10,982 bases of DNA from an uncultured Ruminococcus sp. (lineage in GTDB: Bacteria; Bacillota_A; Clostridia; Oscillospirales; Ruminococcaceae): positions 1-10,982 of the forward strand of contig CALFMA010000097.1 of NCBI GenBank assembly GCA_937880065.1, given 5' to 3'. Both the position numbers and the translations under genes were made by a program. The notes under the pieces were generated by a model, which had not been told where the DNA came from, searched no databases, and worked only from the letters and a program-made list of their open reading frames with translations. Positions 6,211-10,982 of this stretch are shown here, one piece after another (position 1 is the first letter of the stretch; each line of letters begins with the position of its first letter).

Positions 6211-7031
6211 CAGGCATACTATATATAATAGGTACGCCCATTGGAAATATGGAGGATATAACCCTCCGTCAGATGCGTATGCTGGAGGAAGTTGATTTTA
6301 TATGTGCCGAGGATACGAGAGTTACGCTGAAACTTCTCAACCGCTGTGAAATCAAAAATGAGCTTGTCAGCTTTCACGAGCATAGCAGTAAAAGCGAGGC
6401 ACAGAGGATAATCGACAGGATTTTAAGCGGACAGAACTGCGGAGTTGTGACAGATGCGGGAATGCCCTGCATATCCGACCCCGGTGAAGTTCTTGTGCGT
6501 ATGTGTGCCGAAAACGGAATTGAAGTAAGAGTAGTTCCCGGACCTACTGCGGCGGCATCAGCGGCGGCATTGTCGGGACTGCACATAAATCGTTTTACAT
6601 TCGAGGGCTTTCTCCCTGTGCCGAAAAAGGAGCGACAGGAGCGGCTTGAACTTCTGCGGAATGAAACGGCAGTAATGATTTTTTACGAAGCTCCCCATAA
6701 GCTGAAAAATACCCTTGCAGATATGGCGGATTTTTTCGGCGGAGAGCGTAGAATAGCCATTTGCCGTGAGATTACAAAGCTTCATGAGGAAGTTATCAGA
6801 TTTACCCTTTCAGAGGCGGTGGAGTATTACAATACTACCGAGCCGAGAGGGGAATTTGTACTTGTTTTAGAGGGAAAAAATACCTCAGACAGCGAGGAAA
6901 TTACCCTTGAACAGGCTATGGAGCAGGTGAAACGGCTTATAGAAAAAGGCGAAAAGCCTACGGAAGCCTGCAAAGCTGTGGCAAAGGAAACGGGATTCAG
7001 AAAATCGGAGCTGTATGCGGCGTTGAATTAG
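6207..7031 (+). CDS. rsmI: 16S rRNA (cytidine1402-2'-O)-methyltransferase RsmI
   Basis: A 274-residue tetrapyrrole-methylase-fold enzyme that methylates the 2'-O of C1402 in the decoding centre of 16S rRNA, using SAM. Family blocks in order: LYIIGTPIGNMEDIT (5-19), CAEDTR (33-38), VTDAGMPCISDPG (81-93, usually SDAGTPLISDPG), VVPGPTAA (109-116), FEGFLP (132-137), FYEAPHKL (159-166) and a PRGEFVLVLEG strand (213-223). The C-terminal part (about 235-274, KPTEACKAVAKETGFRKSELY) is the small helical domain usual in the family. Last gene of the operon, translationally coupled to trmN6 by the ATGA overlap. In B. subtilis a GIY-YIG gene (yazA) lies between the two homologues; here they abut directly. 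Confidence 0.96.
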   Translation: MTGILYIIGTPIGNMEDITLRQMRMLEEVDFICAEDTRVTLKLLNRCEIKNELVSFHEHSSKSEAQRIIDRILSGQNCGVVTDAGMPCISDPGEVLVRMCAENGIEVRVVPGPTAAASAAALSGLHINRFTFEGFLPVPKKERQERLELLRNETAVMIFYEAPHKLKNTLADMADFFGGERRIAICREITKLHEEVIRFTLSEAVEYYNTTEPRGEFVLVLEGKNTSDSEEITLEQAMEQVKRLIEKGEKPTEACKAVAKETGFRKSELYAALN

Positions 7032-7092
7032 TGTGTTTTCGATATGGCATTAATTTTCAAAATGAAAATATTGTGAAAAAGCACAAAAAAGC

Positions 7093-7121
7093 TTGCAATT
7101 TGTCGTGAAGTATGATATAAT
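7093..7121 (+). promoter_or_regulatory. Sigma-A-type promoter for the PHP-ydcF pair
   Basis: TTGCAA (7093-7098) and TATAAT (7116-7121) are 17 bases apart. The hexamers are identical to those of the tmcAL promoter, and 9 of 17 spacer bases also agree, including TTT after the -35 and GTGAA. The transcript start is expected near 7128, leaving an A/T-rich leader of about 75 bases with no obvious structure. Confidence 0.7.
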
Positions 7122-7202
7122 TATATCCATAAAATTTTTGACGGTAAAAATTATCCGAAATTGTGAATATAATTTATTGAAAATATACGTAGGAGGTATA
7201 TT

Positions 7203-8039
7203 ATGATTTGCGACTTACATTGCCATACAAAGCTTTCGGACGGCTCTCTCGGAATTGAAGATATAATTTTGCAGGCTCAGCGTACAGGTGTGGAATGGCT
7301 TTCCATTACCGACCACGACACTATGGCTTCTTTTTCCCGTGCCGATGTTCTCGGACAGCGTGCAGGAATTAAAATGCTCCACGGTGTTGAGCTTTCCGCA
7401 TGGGACAGGGAGAGAGGCCGCAAGGTTCACGTTCTCTGCTATAATCCCCAGAAGCCTGACCGCCTTGAAGTGCTTTGCCTTAAATGCTGTGAAATCCGTA
7501 AACAGACTTCAAAGGAAATGATTGAAAAGGTAATGGCAAAATATCCCATTACTATTGAAAGTATATTGAAGCATACCACATCTTCAAAAAGCATTTTCAA
7601 ACAGCACATTATGCGTGCTTTGATTGATTACGGCTATGCCCTTGAATTCTACGGGGACCTTGACAGGGAACTGTTCAATCCGAAAACAGGCAGCTGTTAT
7701 GTGGAGCGTGAATATCCCGATGTACATTCCGTAATCGACCTTATTCATCTCTCAGGCGGTGCGGCTGTTCTTGCCCACCCTGCCCAGTATGAAAGCATTG
7801 AACTCTTGGAGGAACTGGCTGAAAAGGGAAAAATTGATGGCGTTGAAATCGGTCACTATTCAGCTGATGCGGCATACCGTGAAAAGCTTACGGAAATTGC
7901 CGACAAATACGGACTTATCCGCACAGGCGGTTCTGATTTCCACGGCTTGTACAATTCCGTACCCACATTCATAGGCAGCGAATCCACAGAATATTCGGAG
8001 ATTGAAAAAATACTTAAATTAACATCAAAAAAGAAATAG
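7203..8039 (+). CDS. PHP-domain phosphoesterase (RnaAM/YciV-like)
   Basis: A 278-residue metal-dependent phosphoesterase of the PHP family. Metal-binding blocks are all present: DLHCHTKLSDG (4-14; His6, His8, Asp13), ITDHDT (35-40; Asp37, His38), GVELSA (61-66; Glu63), an FKQH histidine (His135), LAHPAQY (190-196; His192) and GGSDFHG (242-248; Asp245, His247). The domain order with an inserted helical part (about 85-165) resembles the YciV/TrpH group, whose members remove phosphate from 3',5'-nucleoside bisphosphates or degrade short RNAs 5' to 3'. Those activities are inferred by family and the substrate here is not proven. A textbook AGGAGG (7191-7196) lies 6 bases before the ATG. It is followed after 8 bases by the DUF218 gene, whose ribosome site overlaps its stop codon. 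Confidence 0.88.
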   Translation: MICDLHCHTKLSDGSLGIEDIILQAQRTGVEWLSITDHDTMASFSRADVLGQRAGIKMLHGVELSAWDRERGRKVHVLCYNPQKPDRLEVLCLKCCEIRKQTSKEMIEKVMAKYPITIESILKHTTSSKSIFKQHIMRALIDYGYALEFYGDLDRELFNPKTGSCYVEREYPDVHSVIDLIHLSGGAAVLAHPAQYESIELLEELAEKGKIDGVEIGHYSADAAYREKLTEIADKYGLIRTGGSDFHGLYNSVPTFIGSESTEYSEIEKILKLTSKKK

Positions 8040-8047
8040 GATAGGAA

Positions 8048-8827
8048 ATGAAATTGACAGTTGAGATTATTATCAGAATAATTATTGCGGTTTTGCTTGT
8101 TTTTTCGGCAATTCATTTTATGACGCCAATGCTTTCGGCTATTGTGAATATCGGCAATATCACAGGTGTGGCAGTATCTGTTATACTCTTTTTTATGGTG
8201 GTATTCCGTGGCACATTTGCACAAATGTTCAGCCGTATGCTTACCCATAAGGGCGGGCGGATTTTCCTGTTTACAGCAGGGGGAATTGCCTGTATAGCCT
8301 TGATTGCAGCAGTTGTTATAAGCTGTTTTATGGTTAAGGCTATGAATGATAAGCCGAAAAACAGTCAGACTACCGTTGTTGTTCTCGGCTGTCAGATTAA
8401 CGGGGAAACTCCAAGCCGTATGTTGAAACGCAGACTTGATGCCGCCTATGACTATCTATCGGAAAATAGCGACGTAAAAGTCATTGTATCGGGAGGTCAG
8501 GGCAGCGATGAGGTGACAAGTGAAGCTGACGTAATGCGGAAATATCTTCTGAAAAGAGGAATTGAGGACAGCCGTATTTTTATGGAGGATAAATCCACAA
8601 GCACCGAGGAAAATCTCCGCTTTTCAAAGGAGATAATTGACAAAGAGGGGCTGTGCGGCGAGATTACCATAGTTACGGACGGTTTTCATCAGCTTCGTGC
8701 GGATATACTGGCGAAAAAGCAGGGCATTGAAGCACGTAATATTTCAGCTTCTACGGAAAAATGGCTGCTGCCTACCTACTGGATACGGGAGATATATGGA
8801 GTTGCCTATTATCTTGTTTTCAAATAA
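8048..8827 (+). CDS. Membrane-anchored YdcF/SanA-like (DUF218) protein
   Basis: A 259-residue protein with three hydrophobic segments (about 7-26, 33-53 and 74-96) followed by a DUF218 domain (108-259). Domain blocks are VVVLGCQINGETPSRMLKRRL (110-130), VIVSGGQGSDEVTSEADVM (145-163), STSTEENL (183-190) and IVTDGFHQLRADILAKKQG (208-226), matching the YdcF/SanA/ElyC group. These proteins are tied to envelope functions in other bacteria, but their reaction is not settled. The topology suggests the DUF218 domain sits outside the membrane, though this depends on whether all three segments cross. AGGA at 8038-8041, over the stop of the PHP gene, is 6 bases before the ATG. A shared function with the PHP enzyme is suggested only by co-transcription. 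Confidence 0.83.
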   Translation: MKLTVEIIIRIIIAVLLVFSAIHFMTPMLSAIVNIGNITGVAVSVILFFMVVFRGTFAQMFSRMLTHKGGRIFLFTAGGIACIALIAAVVISCFMVKAMNDKPKNSQTTVVVLGCQINGETPSRMLKRRLDAAYDYLSENSDVKVIVSGGQGSDEVTSEADVMRKYLLKRGIEDSRIFMEDKSTSTEENLRFSKEIIDKEGLCGEITIVTDGFHQLRADILAKKQGIEARNISASTEKWLLPTYWIREIYGVAYYLVFK

Positions 8828-8835
8828 AACTTATA

Positions 8836-8860
8836 AATGCAGAGGGAAATCCTCTGCATT
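8836..8860 (+). terminator. 10-bp stem-loop after the DUF218 gene; weak terminator or leader hairpin
   Basis: AATGCAGAGG (8836-8845) and CCTCTGCATT (8851-8860) form a perfect 10-bp stem with a GAAAT loop. The expected run of T does not follow (the next bases are AATGTTATAA), so it is not a textbook intrinsic terminator. It begins 8 bases after the DUF218 stop and ends 16 bases before the ribosome site of the dockerin peptidase, for which I see no clear promoter. It could be a partial terminator or an mRNA-processing or stability element between the two genes. Confidence 0.45.
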
Positions 8861-8888
8861 AATGTTATAAAAATTCGGAGGGATAATA

Positions 8889-10982
8889 ATGAGGAAAAAT
8901 AAAATTGCGGCAATTGCTGCATTAGGAGTTTTTTGTTCGGCATTGCCGTTATATTCATCGGCAGCGGTAAAAGTTGACACTCAGCCGCAGCTGAAAGAAA
9001 TGGCAGTAAGCGGATTTTCACTTTCTGCACCACGCCTTGACGCTATGAAATCAATTGAGAGCAATGTACTCGCCATATCACCCGGAAAGGGCGGTATAAG
9101 CGGAAATCCTGCGCTGAAAAGGGGCGGAGAAAAGCTGCCCGAAAGCTTTGATTTGCGTGATTCGGATAAAATAACGAGTATGAAAGACCAGGGTTCATAC
9201 GGTACTTGTTGGGCATTTTCCGCTGTTGCATCGGGAGAAACCTCAGTTGTAAAAAGCAATCCCTCTGTGGATTTGTCGGAACTTCACACCGCGTATTACG
9301 CATATTACGGAGATGATCAGGTACCGGGTTTTTCAGAAGAAACCAAGGAAATTATTGACAGCGGCGGAACTTGTCATATGCCTGTAAATCTTTGGTCGCA
9401 ATGGATAGGCCCTGTTTATGAAAGCCGCCTGCCCTATGATAATTTGAGCTTTTTTAATGATAAAAATGCAGTTGATGAGATGAGATACCTCAGCGATTAT
9501 CATTTGAAAAACGGCTATATATTTGAATATGACGACAACAGAACAAATACAGCCGAGGTAAATGCCCTTGTCAAGAAATTCATTTATGAGGGAAATGCGG
9601 TAGGCGTATCGTATCAGTCAAATGACACAAAATTTTATGACAGTTCCTTCAATTCTTCACGCAGCAACCGTAAGCCAAAGTATGCAAATCACGCTGTTAC
9701 AATCATAGGCTGGGACGATAATTTCCCCAAGGAGAATTTTGCTCTGCCTGCTGAAAATGACGGTGCATGGCTTATAAAGAACAGCTGGGGCAAGGATATG
9801 TATAATGACGGATATATGTGGATTTCCTATGATGACCGTTCATTGTGCGAATTTTCGGTTTGTGAACTTGAAGATAAAAATAACTACAAGTATAATTATC
9901 ACCACGACACTTTTGTTCCGCTGCAATCACTTTATGCAGGTGTAGATGCAAACGAAAATAAGCCCTCGTATATGGCGAATATTTTCACAGCAGAGGAAAC
10001 AATGCAGGCTGAAGCGGTTTCACTCTATTTCCCATTGGCGGGAACTGAATACGAAATCACGGTATACAGCGGAATTTCCGATGAAAGCAACCCTGTTTCA
10101 GGAAAGGCATCTACAGTCACAAAGGGCATAGCGGACGTTACGGGAACTGTTACCGTTAAGCTTGATGAAGCCGTTGAAATAGCGGCAGGGGAGCGTTTTT
10201 CCGCAGTTGTAAAGATGTACTGCAAGGATAATCCCTATGTAGTTCCCATAGAATCCGCACTTTATCTCCATGACGATTCCTACAGCCAGAGTATGAGCCT
10301 TGGCACATTTACGGATTACGAGGGAATACAGAATAACACAGGCAAGCTTGAAAGCTTTATCAGTATGGACGGCAAGAACTGGGACGACATCACAGAGTCG
10401 GATTATACGTATAATGACGACGAAAAAGCCGATATTCTGGAACAGCTCCGAGAGCAGCTTTATGATGATATTTATCCCGAGGAAACGGAATATCTTGCGG
10501 AAGCTGATGAACTTTACACAGGCTTTAAATCAGCCTTTGAATTGTATAACCTGTCAATTACAATCGGAAATGTTTCCTTAAAGGTACTGGGAAATTCCGT
10601 AAATACCGTAAGCTACAGCCTTGATTCGGGATTTGTTGCAAAGGGCGAAAAGCTTGAACTTGCTGACGGAAACGGTGAAAAAGTGTACTATTCCGTTAAT
10701 GGGGGCGAATATACTGAATACACATCGCCTTTGGAAATAAACGGTTACAACTGCATAAAATCAACGGTGGATTTTGAAAATTACTCCGAAAGAGGATTTA
10801 TAGGTGCAGATTTCATTCCCGAAATGGGCGATGCAAACGCAAATGGTGCAATAGATTCCTCCGATGCAAGCCTTGTGCTTTCCCATTATGCAAACGTGTC
10901 AACAGGGGGCAAAGGTATTCTTGGAAAAGCAATAAATGACTACAGCGACGCTAATTGCGATGGGGTTATAGATTCCTCAGAC
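8889..10982 (+). CDS. Secreted dockerin-bearing papain-family (C1A) cysteine peptidase, 3' end cut by window
   Basis: An open frame of 698 codons with no stop before the edge. ATG at 8889 has GGAGGG (8877-8882) 6 bases upstream. Residues 1-26 are a signal peptide ending YSSAA. A short propeptide (27-82) precedes a C1A domain (about 83-325) opening with LPESFDLRD; the active site is complete: Gln101 and Cys107 in DQGSYGTCWAFS, His268 in NHAVTIIGWDD, Asn298 in LIKNSWG. Residues about 333-475 (YHHDTF...MANIFTAEE...AEAVSLYFP) fit the lectin-like domain often found behind such peptidases. Residues about 480-560 are an acidic, unassigned stretch. Residues 595-636 (VYYSVNGGEYTEYTSPL) resemble a chitobiase C-terminal-like beta-sandwich. 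A type I dockerin follows: calcium loop GDANANGAIDSSD (647-659), and a second loop SDANCDGVIDSSD (686-698) where the window ends. It probably degrades protein outside the cell while docked to a cohesin scaffold. Confidence 0.93.
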   Translation, partial: MRKNKIAAIAALGVFCSALPLYSSAAVKVDTQPQLKEMAVSGFSLSAPRLDAMKSIESNVLAISPGKGGISGNPALKRGGEKLPESFDLRDSDKITSMKDQGSYGTCWAFSAVASGETSVVKSNPSVDLSELHTAYYAYYGDDQVPGFSEETKEIIDSGGTCHMPVNLWSQWIGPVYESRLPYDNLSFFNDKNAVDEMRYLSDYHLKNGYIFEYDDNRTNTAEVNALVKKFIYEGNAVGVSYQSNDTKFYDSSFNSSRSNRKPKYANHAVTIIGWDDNFPKENFALPAENDGAWLIKNSWGKDMYNDGYMWISYDDRSLCEFSVCELEDKNNYKYNYHHDTFVPLQSLYAGVDANENKPSYMANIFTAEETMQAEAVSLYFPLAGTEYEITVYSGISDESNPVSGKASTVTKGIADVTGTVTVKLDEAVEIAAGERFSAVVKMYCKDNPYVVPIESALYLHDDSYSQSMSLGTFTDYEGIQNNTGKLESFISMDGKNWDDITESDYTYNDDEKADILEQLREQLYDDIYPEETEYLAEADELYTGFKSAFELYNLSITIGNVSLKVLGNSVNTVSYSLDSGFVAKGEKLELADGNGEKVYYSVNGGEYTEYTSPLEINGYNCIKSTVDFENYSERGFIGADFIPEMGDANANGAIDSSDASLVLSHYANVSTGGKGILGKAINDYSDANCDGVIDSSD

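Noticed and set aside
7053..7069. ATTTTCA/TGAAAAT inverted repeat after rsmI as a terminator
   Set aside because: Only 7 A/T-rich pairs with a 3-base loop and no T-run after it; too weak to call.
7168..7173. Second TATAAT upstream of the PHP gene
   Set aside because: The only TTGAC-like -35 (7138-7143) is 24 bases away, far too distant; the 7093-7121 promoter is much better.
9946..10581. Short plus-strand frames overlapping the peptidase gene
   Set aside because: They are out-of-frame shadows; the frame from 8889 is unbroken to the edge and carries all the domain motifs.
1..10982. Search for CRISPR array, insertion sequence, tRNA, phage or defence genes
   Set aside because: No spaced direct repeats, transposase motifs, tRNA-like cloverleaf or defence-gene signatures were seen on either strand.

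Overview
This window looks like chromosomal DNA of a low-to-moderate GC, strictly fermentative Firmicute of the Ruminococcus / Oscillospiraceae type. The reasons are AT-rich spacers with clear sigma-A promoters and strong AGGAGG-type ribosome sites, a Thr-Glu-Pro linker in a secreted protein, acetate kinase, and above all a secreted cysteine peptidase ending in a type I dockerin, the module that docks enzymes onto cellulosome-like scaffolds. Genus-level placement is inference.

Layout. (1) Minus strand, 1-1429: acetate kinase (ackA), then the start of a DUF177/YceD gene that runs off the left edge (normally followed by rpmF, ribosomal protein L32). A perfect consensus sigma-A promoter overlaps the ackA stop codon and would drive yceD. 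(2) 1430-1645: a 216-base divergent control region with one promoter for ackA and one for tmcAL, plus short repeats. (3) Plus strand, 1646-7031: a tightly packed six-gene run: tmcAL (ac4C34 of tRNA-Met), a secreted C39-like papain-fold protein, a HAD phosphatase, mnmA (s2U34 of tRNAs), a TrmN6-type adenine methyltransferase, and rsmI (2'-O-methylation of 16S rRNA C1402). Spacings are 3, 12, -4, 30 and -4 bases, so it is very probably one operon. Four of the six products modify tRNA or rRNA; the C39-like protein and the HAD enzyme are guests. (4) 7203-8827: a PHP-domain phosphoesterase and a membrane-anchored YdcF/DUF218 protein, 8 bases apart, behind their own promoter. (5) A 10-bp stem-loop, then from 8889 to the right edge a multidomain cysteine peptidase whose second dockerin repeat is cut by the window end.

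How the parts relate. AckA makes acetate and ATP from acetyl phosphate and ADP in fermentation; TmcAL, read divergently from the same region, uses acetate and ATP to acetylate tRNA. The yceD/rpmF and RNA-modification genes give the segment a ribosome/translation theme. The right end is different in kind: extracellular polymer-degradation machinery. I see no tRNA or rRNA gene, CRISPR array, insertion sequence, phage gene or defence system. Most genes are recognisable housekeeping families; the points worth a second look are the dockerin peptidase, the divergent control region, the promoter inside the end of ackA and the exported C39-like protein in the RNA-modification operon.
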